NCBI RefSeq assembly: GCF_027744825.2
Contig: NW_026527054.1
Span: 806,001-870,000, forward strand
DNA length: 64,000 nucleotides
Origin: Synchiropus splendidus
Taxonomy: Eukaryota > Chordata > Actinopteri > Syngnathiformes > Callionymidae
Direction: 5' to 3'
Made by a program: the position numbers and the translations under genes
Shown: piece after piece, positions 31,530 to 43,150 of the stretch
Layout of the letters: each line of letters starts with the position of its first letter
Numbering within the stretch: position 1 is the first letter of the stretch
Notes under the pieces: model-generated
What the model was told of the DNA's origin: nothing
The model's input: only the letters and a program-made list of their open reading frames with translations
The model's database searches: none

Positions 31530-33390
31530 AGAACCGAGCAGGTCTGGCACGCAGCGGCTACTGTGTGATCCTTTGAAGAAGTGGCATTCGCAGCAAACTG
31601 GCGAGTCTGAGGAATAGGAAGAGTTAATGGCAGAATTGAAACTCTCTTGACTTTTGGCTGGAAGCGGAATCTGTTGAGAGACGGAAAAGAGTTATTTGGG
31701 GCCGATGCTTGTTATTGTGTCGAAGCTGAGTAAAAACAGAATTTCTTGCCTCCAGAATCTTCCCCAGGGACAGTTCTGGCGTCAGGGATAAGGAGGCAGA
31801 GAGGCCGTTACTATTCTGCTCGGTCCCCTTAGACGATGTCAAACGAAAACAAAATTTTGAAGCCGGAGTTCGCATTGACTGGAACGGGAAGGAGAACTTG
31901 GAGAGTGACAAAGCCTAATTTTGGGCAGAGAAGAAATGGACCCGATACCAACGTAATGCATCTTGTTTTTTATTCAAGTTAGACTTTGGTTTCGATGCTT
32001 ACTTTTAGAAATAAAGTTTTCTTCCTACGCTTTTGGAGGGAGCAGAGGTGAGAGCAGCCGACAGGTCTTTCCATAAGGAACAGCAATGATCACCGCGGCT
32101 ATGATCCGGACGGCTGGGCTCACTCCGCCCCTTCGACCAGCGACGGTGTTCACCCCGGGCGGTGGCAGTGAGTGGAGGAGGGGCCGCGCACCACGCCGAC
32201 GAACTGTTGAATCTCCAAAATCTCTCGTCGATTGAGAGAGGTTCTGCGATTGATGAGATTGATGGGTGGCGGATGACATGAGGCACGGGTGGAGATCAAG
32301 CGGGAACCTGCCATCCACCTCATAGCAGCGCCTGGGTTTTGTCAAACTCATCCCATGGCTTCGAAGCAGGAAATGTGGAAAGGTTCGGCTGCTAGTAGGC
32401 CGGTCGCAGCGCCTTATTCGTAGAGGTTTAGTGTTCAATATACTACAAAGAGTGTTTTTCCAATCGCTGTAGGTGATGTTTTCATGTTCTGAGGCTATTC
32501 TGATGAGCGAGTGAACAGTGCACAAAACACGTTTTCAGCCCGAGTGAGGGTGGTTTTCTGATTGACCTGAGCCTTCGGTTTCAGAAGGCCAAACATAAAA
32601 ATGTGGATAACGTTCAAAAACGAGTTCAGATAGCTGAGATTTGAAGTGCAACTACTAGAAAGACAATTTCTGCTATAGTGGGAGGTGAAAATGTCATGTT
32701 CTGAAGCTTCCCTGAGAAGTTGTGGCACAATGCAGAAAACGCGTTTTCAACCTGAGATAAGGCGGGTTTCGGAACACCAAACTTAAAAATGTTGACAACG
32801 CACAAAAAACACTTCAGACAGCTTAGATTTGATGTGCAACTACTAGAAAGTCAATTTCTGCTATAGTAGGAGGTGAAAATGTCATGTTCTGAAGCTTCCC
32901 TGACAAGTTATGGCACAATGTAGAAAACGTGTTTTCAGCCTGAGATAAGGTGGGTTTCGGAACGCCAAACAAAAAAATGTTGATAACTTTCAAAAAACAC
33001 TTCAGACAGCTTAGATTTGATGCACAGCGACGAGAAAGACCCTTTCTTCCATAGTGGGAGGTGAAAATTTCATATTCTGAAGCTTCCCTGAGAAGTTGTT
33101 GCACAATGTAGCAAACGCGTCTTCAGCCTGAGATCAGGTGGGTTTCGGAACGCTAAATATAAAGATGTTGATAACTTTTGGAAAACACTTCAGACCGCTT
33201 AGATTTGATGTGCAACTACGAGATAGAAAGTTTCTGCTATAGCGGGATGTGAAAATTTTATGTTTTGATTCTTCGCTGAGAAGTTGTGGCACAATGCAGA
33301 AAACGCGTTTTCAGCCTGAGATAAGGTGGGTTTCGGAACGCCAAACATAAAAATGTGGATAACTTTCAAAAAACACTTCAGACAGCTTAA
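31530..33390 (-). repeat. Inverted copy of the DIRS/satellite block
   Basis: 31530-32400 is the reverse complement, with divergence, of about 28000-29240. For example the CTACGCTTTTGGAGGGAGCA stretch at 32026 mirrors 28680-28700. 32400-33390 contains about five inverted units of the ~182-bp satellite with GAAAACGCGTTTTC. Together with 25790-29240 it forms a large imperfect inverted repeat around the tRNA-like clusters. Confidence 0.75.
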
Positions 33391-34510
33391 CAGCAGGTAT
33401 TATGCAGGTATTATGCTTGACTCTTTCTCAGACACTGAAACAGAGTCTGTGATAATCGGTTAATTTGCAGGGGAGACGTGAGTTCTTTCCCACACGATTG
33501 AATCTTCAAAAGAGACAATTTGAAGGCAGACCTCATTGTCTTTCAGACAACGTTGTTTAGGCCGAGTTCACACCCAGGCCGCCCCACCTGTAGACCTTCC
33601 TTTTCAAATTGTGCCATTTGGTGGAGGGTCAGTTCACACCTCTTAGCTACCTAGCAGACACTGGGCTCTTCCTCCCTATTGTTTTGAAGTATTCAAATCA
33701 ACAAAGGCGTCACCTAGGCCCTGCCCACACAAACGGAGTATTTAGGTGACCCTGATTCAGACCACATTTTACACCAGTTCAGGGGTAACCTTTGCTGTTG
33801 ACCAGACCTTCCAGAACCTCAGCCACCTCTCCAAACGACTCCAGACTTGGCATGGACGCCTCTTCCTCTGCACATCGTAGGTGAATATTTATCTGTCTAT
33901 CTATCTATCTGTCTATCTATCTATCTATCTATATCTATACAGTATACAGTACATATATGTATATACATATATGTATATCTATGTATCTACATTTACATAT
34001 ATAAGTATAATAAAAACGTTACGCCATGTTTATCACGTACCATGTCTCTTTTCATTGACAGATGTCGTCACTCATCTGTGTGACGTTCATTTAACGCAGA
34101 GTGATACAGGTAAAAAGATTTCATTATTCGAGCAGCTAATGCGACTAACTTTTGAAGACGGTGGCGTACACGCGGATCCGACGGCGGTGCTCCCTTCAAT
34201 AGATACCAGTCTAGCCACGGATGCTTATAGGTGAATATAAAAAGCTATTATAAAAACTTTGTCATGTTGGTTTATCATATTCATCTCTACTTTTATAGGA
34301 ATTATTACCCATCTGGGTGATGTTCATTTAACGCAGAGTGATACAGGTAAATATATTTAATCAATTATAAGCTGCTCTTAATATCTCATGATATTATGTA
34401 CTAGATGCATTGTCTCTTCTAATATTAGATTCGAGTCAGCCGATAACCTTCTGGTGGCGATAGAAGGACCTCTGGAGCTGGAACAAACAGAGATTTTATT
34501 ATTTTAAAGT
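33391..34510 (+). pseudogene. Degenerate copy of the three-exon gene at 50148
   Basis: Exon 1 (33852-33876) and exon 2 (34062-34109) match those at 50148-50380, with the same phase-1 borders. Intron 2 and the start of exon 3 are deleted, so exon 2 runs on through a retained donor into the FEQLMRLTFEDG part of exon 3. A partial duplication follows: an intron-1-like segment, a second exon 2 (about 34301-34349) and a second exon-3-like piece (about 34430) with an early stop. The upstream segment holding ATGCTTGACTCTTTCTCAGA (33414) also has a counterpart at 50027. Intron 1 carries a (TCTA)n microsatellite at about 33890-33932. Confidence 0.6.
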
Positions 34511-34997
34511 TACATGATGCTGTTTCAAGTCAGACGATAAAATATAGAAACATTCTATTTTCATCAGTCGTTGCTTGACTGAGTCATGCTTTTCGAAAAA
34601 AATCTAGTCACACTAAAGGTAAAAAAACGACTACTTTTTGTTTGTACTGTACCCTGTAATTTAGGGGTAAAACAATCAAACGTGCAAGCAGTACAAATTT
34701 ACTTCATCATTAGCTGTGACATTTAGATCAGACCAGACTGAGCAACACAACGTTTGAGCCTTCGAGAAGTTACTACTCAACACTAATACATACATACTGA
34801 ACACAAGCACAAAATGTACTGTAACACACAACAAAGTTAACACACACACACAGCGACACGCAAACACTGTGGCAAAAATGAGGGAAAGTGAGAATAAGTT
34901 ACAAGAACTGTTCTTCACTCTGCTTCTTTTCAATCCCTGTATCATGCAAGATGAAATGACTGAATGTGTTCCTGCAATGTAACAATTGTGAAGCAAT
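34511..34997. other. No recognisable feature
   Basis: AT-rich sequence between the degenerate gene and the start of copy B homology. One minus-strand ORF (35017-34676) is composed of ACA-rich sequence without family resemblance and is treated as chance. Confidence 0.5.
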
Positions 34998-35324
34998 GCG
35001 ATATAATAGCTATACAAACGTCCTATAACTTGTCATGTAACACATCTACAATGTAGGAGGGACAGAACATTCATTGAATGAACATTCATTTATACTTGAT
35101 GCTATCGCTAGTCAGACAAGTAGTGTAGAAATATCCAAAGTATGTTAACCCTTAATTTTATTTTATTTTATTTTTTTTTGCCTTACGAGTGGCTAAAATG
35201 TGTATATTACAAGCCATGCTTTTCATTGATTTAAATGTGTCTTTATTCTGTATTTTCAGGTGAAAATAGCCAAATGCAGGAGCAGTACGGTGCGACATGT
35301 TAGTTTTGTAGTGTGCATTTTGTG

Positions 35325-35672
35325 TTCGGGGGTCGGGTCGCGGAGGCAGCATTCGGAGCAGGGAAGCCCAAACTTTCCGGTCCGCACAAACCTCCTCCAG
35401 CTCATCCCGGGGGATCCCGAGGCGTTCCCAGGCCAGACCGGAGACATAATATCTCCAGCGAGTCCTGGGTCTTCCCCGGGGTCTCCTCCTGGTAGAACAT
35501 GCCCGGAACACCTCCCCAGGGAGGCGTCCAGGGGGCATCCGGATCAGATGCCCGAGCCACCTCAACTGGTTCCTCTCCATGTGGAGGAGCAGCGGCTCCA
35601 CCCCGAGTTCCTCCCGGATGACCGAACTCCTCACCCTATCTCTAAGGGTGCGCCCAGCCGGAGGAAACTCAA
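35325..35672 (-). mobile_element. Non-LTR retrotransposon 3' fragment
   Basis: A minus-strand ORF segment (about 35634-35330) encodes the C-terminal end of a reverse transcriptase polyprotein with LRWLGHLIRMPPGRLPGEVF, RRPRGRPRTRWRYYVS and LAWERLGIP, a tail common in fish LINEs; exact family not assigned. It replaces about 160 bp of the copy A sequence (9517-9675), so it arrived in B after the copies separated. Confidence 0.75.
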
Positions 35673-36295
35673 TGACGCAATTACTCCAACATCATATGTG
35701 ATATTTAGATCAGATCCAGAGACTAACATGCTTCGAGCTGAGGTGAAACTATGAATGTATGAATTGAGAATTATAAAAAAGTAACCCGAGTCGAAATCGA
35801 AATGTGTTTAAATTAAATCTTTCCATTTTAAAAAACAGTGTTTCTGTTGTTCATTTTCACAAAATTTTAATGCTGAAGTAAGGCATGTGAACAAATTCAG
35901 ATATTGTATTAGTGTATATTTTTTCACAAGTTACAGGTGTATTCTCAGTTATTATTTATCAACTGTGTCTCAAATTTTAAAACTTTTTTTTTCAGTGTTT
36001 TAAAAACAAACAACTGGCAAATTAAACTGGTTGACATTGTAGGTTCGTGAACCTGTTTTTGTCTTGTCTGTTTTGTCTGTGTTCACAAGTTACCATAAAA
36101 GAATAGTTTTGGTAGGCTGGTTGTTCATCTTATAAAATCTAACCGACGCACTGAAGCCTGTAAGTACATTTTTCCTTTTACTTCAAGCTTTTCTCCATCC
36201 ATTAGAATCTCAAATATCTGTTTCACTGTTAAAAACTTCTAATTGTCAGTACCAGAAATTGAATTGTTTGAAAAAACAACAAATAAAGTTTTTTT

Positions 36296-36298
<3 letters not shown>

Positions 36299-36367
<69 letters not shown>
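36299..36367. repeat. (CA)n microsatellite
   Basis: About 34 uninterrupted CA repeats. The matching tract in copy A (10299-10326) has about 14. Confidence 0.95.
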
Positions 36368-36371
<4 letters not shown>

Positions 36372-39019
36372 ATCAAATTTAAGACATACCATTCTCACTA
36401 TAAGACAACAAGCCATTTTAGTATGTACGAGCATGTTGGCATGTTCCCAATCTTCTTAATCTTTTCATTTACCTGAAACAGTCTGCTTACACAAATTGTA
36501 TTACTAATCCTGAACTAAAGCCTGACGTTTTTGTACAACCATCTACGATAGGATAAATAGATGAATATTATTAGAAACTAGATATAGTTTATTTAAAAAT
36601 TTTAACAAACTTTTTTCATTTGTTCAGCCATTTGTCAAATTTGAAAAAATAAAAGATGTATAACTTTTGAGATGTCAAGAGCTTTTTATTTTCGCTACCA
36701 GTCACAAACCCCGCTTTTTTCACGAAATAGTATGAAATATATATATAAATATATATATTTTTTTTACAAGTAAAGCTTTTTTACTAATCACTGCCAATTC
36801 TAACTGACAAACAACAAATCACAGGGTTGACATTGTAGTTTCTGACATACATTCAGTTTTTCATTTTTAATCGTCCTAGACCTACATTTTCTTTACATAT
36901 CTTCAAGCTGAATAGTGTTTTATCTTCTATTTGTTTACATTCACAAGGTGTACGGATTGCGCGGAAGCATTTATTTTTTTTTTTTACGCTAGTAGTCTCT
37001 CAATGAGGCACTGAATCCTGCAGAAGGCTTTTATTCCTTTTTATGAACTTGCATCTACCTATCTATCCATCAGTCAGTTAAGTTTTAAAGTGTAAATGCA
37101 TACGACGGAATATGCACATAGAAAATATCAGAAAAGTAAATATGAGAATCTACTTCAAAGAACAACTTTGTTCATAGTGAAGGGAAAGAATAGAAACTCC
37201 ATAGAAAGAACACCTGAGAAACAACAACAACAACAAAAAAAAAACAATCTAACAAAGCTAACAAACATTTTTGAAAGCAACAGTGTGATTATGTCTCATT
37301 TTTCACTCAAATTGAATTTTAACCGAGTGAATGTCTGCAAACGCATGAAAGCATGTTTGTGAACACATCCTGATAACGCTTGGTGACCCAATATCCAATC
37401 CTATGGGAAGATGTCCCGGATCATACTCAGGCCGCCTTCGTTCAACGTATACAGCCAATGACTAGTACCTCGCTCCTAAAATAAGCCTCGATGCACTTTT
37501 TTTAAAAACGGTGGCAAAATTCGCCGTTCTGCCCATAAGAGGGTGAAAGTGATAGAATGAGATTAAGATTTAAAATGAGAAGACCCAAAATGTCGAGGGT
37601 GACTACGGTGATTAATACAATCTTGAATCTTGAGCACAGAGTGTCCCTTATTTGTCCCACAGAGGGGGAATGTTGGACTTGTTGGATCTACGCATCCGTA
37701 GGTAAATGCGGAATTGATGAACATATCACTTACAACTCCGAGACAATGCTTGTTATTGGTTTGGGTGTGTTCTTCTTGGTAGAATTTGTATGAACATCTT
37801 ATAAACACCTCATCAACAACTCATACGAGAACTTTAAACGGAAGGAAGGAACACATATTGGATATGAAGTTCTATGAGGCTTTTCCACTGGACCTTTGGA
37901 GTCAAAGTGTAGACTGAGGTTCATGTTTGCATGTTACTACAGTACTTTTTGGGTTTTATTTTGTAATGATGTAGTGTTTCTGTTGGTTGGGGAGAAACTC
38001 TTGAAGGTGCTGCAATTTCCAGGACCATGTTACGATTTTCAAACGTTACTGTCAACATTTGCGTCAAAAGGATACTTCTGCAAGGAATCTCAATTAATTC
38101 CAAAAGCAAATGGATACCGACAATATCCTTGAACAAAATCTGAAATTTTGAAAGAGCTAAATCTAATGCTGTTGTAATATATTCTCACTATGATGTGCTT
38201 TAAACATAAATGATGGAATAGTTATCTCCTGCAAAAGATAGAAATGATAAAAGTTGAAAATTAAAAGTTGAATGCAGGCAAATATTTATGTTGAATGTTT
38301 GTGAGTAGCTTGTAAAATCTTCGATGTATGACTTCATTTTACCCTTTCCTCACTAGTAGCCATCACAAATCGGCGACCTCCATCTTGATCTTAGATGCTC
38401 ACTCCGCCTATGAAAACCAGGCCATCAATTCAGACACATGTGACTCTGCTTGTCTGCCTGTGTAGCAGTCTCTCAACCATACATCATGGCAGGTCCCTTG
38501 TATTGTATTGTTTCTAAATAACAAGTACAACAATACATGGTATCCTCAGTTTAGACCTAGAACCTGGGCGATTCAACAAGTTACACGTGTTCAAAGGTGC
38601 TCATTCAGAGAAACAATGATTGAGTTCTGGACCAGCAGGAGACCTTACAGATATTTCTTGTTGATGCCAGTGAGGAGAGAGTAACCGTACGTCTCGCAGA
38701 AGAATATTAACACATTAATTGATAATCTGAGGATCAAAAAACTTGAACAATGATCCCTCTTTCAGGATGGCCTCAAACTTTTCATCCACAATCTAACAGT
38801 CATGTGTAAAGGGTTCCCCCATTGTTTGTGGTGACACTGGATGACTTGTTTTTACAGTATTCTCCTGACGGCGTGCTTGAGACCCGTCAACACAACATTG
38901 TCAGGGATAAAAAAGAACATCACTTTAAAAAACAGATCAGTTACGAAAAAACTCCGGGTCGTGTACGATAAGAGGCGCTTGTTTTCGGACGGCACAACCA
39001 AACCTTTCGGGTTTTGCAC

Positions 39020-39509
39020 TGAGTTGCAAAAGATGAATAAAAATATCAAATTCATTGAAGGTTTACCTGAATCTTTTGAAAATGAAGATGTATTTCCTAC
39101 TGATAGAAAACATTTGATTATTCTTGACGATGTTATTTTTGAAGCTTCTGAAAACCCAGAGGTTGTCCGTGTTTTTACGCAGTACAGACATCATAAAAAT
39201 ATGAGTGTTATAATGCTGACGCAAAACTTATTTCATCGTGGTAAATATAGTCGTACTATTAGTCTGAATAGCAATTACTTTGTATTGTTTAAGAATCCTC
39301 GCGATAAAATGCAGATAAAAGTTCTTGCTCAACAGATTTACCCGTCTCAAAGAGCTTTCTTTCTAGAAAGCTTTGAAGATGCTACAGCCGACGCTCACGG
39401 GTACTTAATTGTTGATCTAACACCCTCATGTCCAGAACGCTACAGACTAAGGACTGGGATACTTCCTCACGAGCGTCACACTGTGTACATACCAAAAACG
39501 TCTGCTTAA
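39020..39509 (+). pseudogene. Polinton packaging ATPase, copy B, Walker A deleted
   Basis: Keeps the LIILDD Walker B-like motif, the MLTQN motif and the complete C-terminus in one open frame, without the 8-nt insertion of copy A. A deletion of about 200 bp has removed the start codon and Walker A, so ELQKMNKN is now joined to upstream non-coding sequence. The open frame extends back to 38841, but those residues are non-coding sequence also present in copy A. Confidence 0.85.
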
Positions 39510-39512
39510 GTT

Positions 39513-39853
39513 ATGTCAGCGCGTATAAAAAGAAACGATGGTTTACTTAAGGAACTATACCATGCTCCGTCAAAGAAACGTAAAGACATTTTAATGCGTA
39601 GTTCTCGGGACTTTATTCAAGCTCTTTGCGAGATCGCCCTGAATGTTTTGAAGGGGAATGTACCATTGTCGCAAGCTCAGTTAAAAAAACTGAAAAATCA
39701 GAAGAAAAACATCAGACTCTTGGCTAAAAAAAAGCGTGCGTGAAGCGTAAACGAAGGATTCTTAAAAAGCAATCGGGTGGATTCCTGTTGCCGTTGCTAG
39801 CGGCTGCCGTTCCAATCATTGGAAATCTAATAGGAGGACTTGTAAAGAAGTAA
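39513..39853 (+). pseudogene. Small basic Polinton protein, copy B, frameshifted
   Basis: Same start and spacing as 13646 in copy A. One base is missing in the AAAAAAAAGCG run near 39732, giving a stop after 76 residues (39743). The hydrophobic C-terminal coding sequence remains downstream, out of frame. Confidence 0.8.
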
Positions 39854-39859
39854 AACGCC

Positions 39860-40624
39860 ATGAAGACTGTCCAGAAAATGTATCTCGTCTCTCCTCAGCA
39901 AATTAACCAGTTATCACGCCCATCCTCTGACATCCGTGAAACAGCCGAAGATGAATTGAATGAGAAGATGAGGACCGTTCTAAATGATTCTCAGTTAAAC
40001 TCGTATGAGAAGATTAAACAGTATGATGGTCTATTGCAGAGATATTTAACCTTTACAAAACAGGATCAGAGAGACCAAAGGAGAGTAACTCTGACTTTAC
40101 AACGAGACGGAGATCATCCACACGACTCTGACAGTCGCGACCAAAGCGTTCTAAAAACACCCTCTGTAACGGACGTCGTGGGTAAGGATATTCTAAACAG
40201 CCTTCCGTCAAAAGCTCGAAGAAATGCTGAATACATTATCCAGAGGATATCCAAAAACGGCGACGGTTGGAATATGAATGGTGAATTTATGTATGAAGGA
40301 AATGCTGTAAAAGGCTCTCATGTGATTGATATATTCAAGTACCTTTCCCTACCGTATAAGAAAACAAGTTCTTCATTACCTGAGGGATGGTCCGAGTTTC
40401 TCGTCACATTATTAAAGCTAAACATCCCTCTCACCCTGCTGTCCAATCCTGAAGCGCGGCCTCAATATCAGAGACTTAAATCGAATTCTACCTCACGAAA
40501 GAAAAGTATAGCCGAGGGCTCGTCTCCCGACCCAAAGGACTCTAAAGTGACACCTCGACGACGCTTGACGCGTGTAGCGACCAAAAGGAAGAAATTGTCT
40601 CTAACACCTCGATGGGTTTCATGA
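39860..40624 (+). CDS. Conserved Polinton virion-type protein, copy B (254 aa)
   Basis: Open over 254 aa and collinear with 13994-14752. Relative to copy A it has a small in-frame deletion in the linker and a C-terminal extension of a few residues from a changed stop. The domain with NGDGWNMNGEF and GSHVIDIFKYL is unchanged apart from single substitutions. Function unassigned; probably a virion or assembly protein by gene order. Confidence 0.75.
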   Translation: MKTVQKMYLVSPQQINQLSRPSSDIRETAEDELNEKMRTVLNDSQLNSYEKIKQYDGLLQRYLTFTKQDQRDQRRVTLTLQRDGDHPHDSDSRDQSVLKTPSVTDVVGKDILNSLPSKARRNAEYIIQRISKNGDGWNMNGEFMYEGNAVKGSHVIDIFKYLSLPYKKTSSSLPEGWSEFLVTLLKLNIPLTLLSNPEARPQYQRLKSNSTSRKKSIAEGSSPDPKDSKVTPRRRLTRVATKRKKLSLTPRWVS

Positions 40625-40658
40625 ATAATTACCTTGTACACGGTTATTGCCTTTTCAT

Positions 40659-40674
40659 CAATAAAATGTTTTAT
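40659..40674. terminator. Back-to-back polyadenylation signals, copy B
   Basis: Same AATAAAATGTTTTATT as at 14800-14815, between convergent genes ending at 40624 (+) and 40735 (-). Confidence 0.65.
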
Positions 40675-40734
40675 TGAATTACTATAAGATTACAGATTTT
40701 CTTTTCAACACACGTACAAACAAAATAAGATTAG

Positions 40735-41273
40735 TCACACGTTACAATAGTCATTAAAATACAGAAGAGAACAGTTTTATTGTTTCCACGGACAGTGGGC
40801 GCATCTTTTTAGACATTGTTGATGACCTTTCACAAAGTTGTATACCATGAGGTCACTTGTTAAGGTATCGTCGCTTTATAGACTTAATACTTCTTCGATA
40901 GACAACCCTCTAGCGCGATGACAGAGGTAGATGACGCAGTGATGACCACATACAAACGATAGGGGGTGCTGTAGTTGACCATTGTTGTACTTGATGTCGA
41001 CTGAATGTTTTTTGAGAAACTTTAAAATATTTTCAGGGTAATGTGCAAAGTAGGGTCCCATTCCAAATGAGTCAAAGAAAGTTGTTCTACCGTCTTCTTC
41101 GAGAGTTAAAACCAGTGCTCTCCTGGTTTATGTGCCGGATGTGTGTTGACGATGAAATATGCAGGCAGTCTGAGGGGTTGTGTCAATTGAGGCAACCTGT
41201 CCGACGACCATACACCGTAAAATGTGTCGCCCAAGAGACCTCTCAGCAGCCTCTGTAACTGGAGACTATCCAT
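40735..41273 (-). pseudogene. Adenain-like protease, copy B, frameshift and stop
   Basis: The native start is at 41273, overlapping the last bases of the major capsid gene. The N-terminal segment lost in copy A is present here (DTFYGVWSSDRLP). A 4-nt deletion near 41110, just after the catalytic His region, shifts the frame. A TAC-to-TAA change at about 40877 then adds a stop in the C-terminal part. The Cys region (VCGHHC) is still readable at 40876-41061. Confidence 0.85.
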
Positions 41274-42588
41274 AACTTTTATAATAATAGTCCACCAGCA
41301 CTTGTCTTTTTGCATCAATCTCCAGAATGGAATCGTAACAAGCGTACACAATCAGTGTTACGGTGTTCGGTAAGGGTACTCTGAATCTCATCTCCAGTCT
41401 TAAATTCCCATTTGAGAGAGGAGAGAGAGCGTAGTTGTCGTCGGCTGGATTGAGATTAAATGCAAACAACGAATAACCGCTGCTAAAACCTTCGCGGTCA
41501 ATGCTTAGAGGCAGATCCTTCAAATGTCTTCCTGTAGCTAGAATCATGTTATAAAACTCTCTGACCGCCATACCGTTATTAAACTGAGGTTGAAAAGCTT
41601 TAGCGGGGATCTGTTGGCCGTCCTGACAGAGGGCTAGATATTCAGTGTTGTAATGATGAAAATTGAACGGGGAGAGATCTCTCCTACCGGTAAATGCCTC
41701 GTGATGTACCAACCCTAAAACCACGTATTTAGGTATTGAACCCAGAAATAAATTCTCCTGGGTGCATATTCTTGAGTTTTCTGGAATGGAGTATGTTTTT
41801 ACATTGACTCGTGAGAGCGGGAAGAGAGCATTTCCTTTTAATACACCCGCTGCATGACCTATTCTCACAGCTGGCGAAACAGTGACTTTCTTCACAAACA
41901 GAGAGGCGCCGAGGATTTTCAGACGAAAGGTGGAGTCGCGGGGTCCGGTCAGGCAGAAGGCATCATTCGCTCTGGTGAGTTTAATTCTTAAATCGACAGA
42001 GTTTAATAACAGTCTCTCGCAGAAAAATATGTCGCCGTGGAGAGGACCGAGAAGATGTACTTCTCTGGATCTGCTCGTGAACTCGGCCCTCTTATTAAGA
42101 CCTGCGTTGGGACCGTTTACAGTGATGATCGAGTCAACTGACCCAGTTGTGTCTTGGTAAAAAAGACCGGCGCTAAACTGTGTTTTAAGAGTGTCGCCTG
42201 AAAAGTTGAGAAGTGTTTCAATCATAGCTCTGTACGGATTTGTGGAACTGGATTGTGAAATCATCCGATCGCCCAGAACCACATTGCACTGGTCAAAGAT
42301 TGTGTTTAGAGGGTAATTGATGAGACCGACCGCTGCGTCGTTAGCCAGCGGTGTGCCATCGGCATTAGTAATTCTTGCACGCACGTGTAGAAGGGTGTCG
42401 TTTAGGTCTAGATACTTTTCACCGTCTCCCGGTATAAAAAACTCAATAGGTCCTCCTTCGCTGATAGCGGCTACTGGTGCAATTTCAGTGTAAATTTTGT
42501 CTTTGATGGAAAGTTGCGTCATCGGGGGCGTGAATAAATCCAGTTCTGCCAATGTGCATTCAGCAGATTTCTGGTGTAGGAGTGCCAT
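41266..42588 (-). CDS. Polinton major capsid protein, copy B, intact
   Basis: 440 aa, full length for the family. It opens with MALLHQKSAECTLAELDLF, the conserved N-terminal signature of Polinton major capsid proteins (predicted double jelly-roll, hexon-like). The EFFIPGDGEKYLDLNDTLLHV strand region follows, and the C-terminus has VTLIVYACYDSILEID, also typical. The capsid role comes from published structural prediction for the family. TATATA lies about 10 bases upstream of the start, as in copy A. It is followed by the protease gene with overlap and preceded by the pVI-like gene. Confidence 0.92.
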   Translation of the reverse strand: MALLHQKSAECTLAELDLFTPPMTQLSIKDKIYTEIAPVAAISEGGPIEFFIPGDGEKYLDLNDTLLHVRARITNADGTPLANDAAVGLINYPLNTIFDQCNVVLGDRMISQSSSTNPYRAMIETLLNFSGDTLKTQFSAGLFYQDTTGSVDSIITVNGPNAGLNKRAEFTSRSREVHLLGPLHGDIFFCERLLLNSVDLRIKLTRANDAFCLTGPRDSTFRLKILGASLFVKKVTVSPAVRIGHAAGVLKGNALFPLSRVNVKTYSIPENSRICTQENLFLGSIPKYVVLGLVHHEAFTGRRDLSPFNFHHYNTEYLALCQDGQQIPAKAFQPQFNNGMAVREFYNMILATGRHLKDLPLSIDREGFSSGYSLFAFNLNPADDNYALSPLSNGNLRLEMRFRVPLPNTVTLIVYACYDSILEIDAKRQVLVDYYYKSYG

Positions 42589-42608
42589 GTTACTGTATAT
42601 AAGGTTTT

Positions 42609-43046
42609 TTAAAATATATCAGAGCTCCCTCTGGACTTCCTCTTGGACCGTTTGCTTCTGTCAACAGACTTCTTTCTTTTTTTGTTTGTACGTTTATTAG
42701 AGCTCTGTGTTACACATCGTCCTGGAGGGCGTCTCTTTGTCCTCCGCGATAAGACGGCTGTACCTCCTGACCCTTTCTGTCTCTGTTGATCGCTCATTCC
42801 TCTCAAGGTACGGGTGAACATATCCGTAGCTATGTTACCCACCGCTGATTTGAGATGTTGTTTCGCGATGGCAATACCTCTTTTCAAGAGCGGTGAATCA
42901 AACCGAAACATTTTCGAGAAGAGGGAACCGATGCCACGTTCGTACATAACAGGGGCACCGTAGAAACCGGGTAGATCTCCGCCCACCTGTTTTTCATAAT
43001 ATTGTACAAATCTGTGAGGGTCGTCTCTTAAGCCTGCATGAACCAT
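42609..43046 (-). CDS. pVI-like Polinton protein, copy B
   Basis: 145 aa. The N-terminus has YYEKQVGGDLPGFYGAPVMY, the centre an amphipathic/hydrophobic segment (GIGSLFSKMF, then LLKRGIAIAKQHL), and the C-terminus is strongly basic. This layout matches a conserved Polinton protein between the two capsid genes that has been compared with adenovirus pVI (membrane lysis, capsid cement). The comparison is by layout, so the role is inferred. It starts 104 bases from the minor capsid stop with TATATAA about 90 bases upstream. Confidence 0.75.
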   Translation of the reverse strand: MVHAGLRDDPHRFVQYYEKQVGGDLPGFYGAPVMYERGIGSLFSKMFRFDSPLLKRGIAIAKQHLKSAVGNIATDMFTRTLRGMSDQQRQKGSGGTAVLSRRTKRRPPGRCVTQSSNKRTNKKRKKSVDRSKRSKRKSRGSSDIF

Positions 43047-43150
43047 TGTGTTTGTTTACGACTTGGCCTGCAAAGACTGGTTATCTCTCTCCGGCGTTGT
43101 GATGGTGAATGAATTTCCACATGACGATACAAGGGTTATATAATACTCTC

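Larger units (their letters stand above)
34998..38838. repeat. AT-rich left arm of copy B
   Basis: Matches 9184-12840 in copy A. Differences include a retroelement fragment (35325-35672), a longer (CA)n tract (36299-36367) and an extra segment at about 37725-37800. No convincing gene is seen; ORFs here are short, and shared ones are not preserved in frame between copies. Confidence 0.7.

Noticed and set aside
36243..36476. ORFs rich in HTHTHT or CVCVCV across CA/TG tracts
   Set aside because: Direct translation of a dinucleotide microsatellite, open in several frames on both strands.
38841..39019. N-terminal 60 residues of the 222-aa frame as part of the copy B ATPase
   Set aside because: The same nucleotides are non-coding upstream sequence in copy A, where the ATPase start and Walker A lie further downstream.
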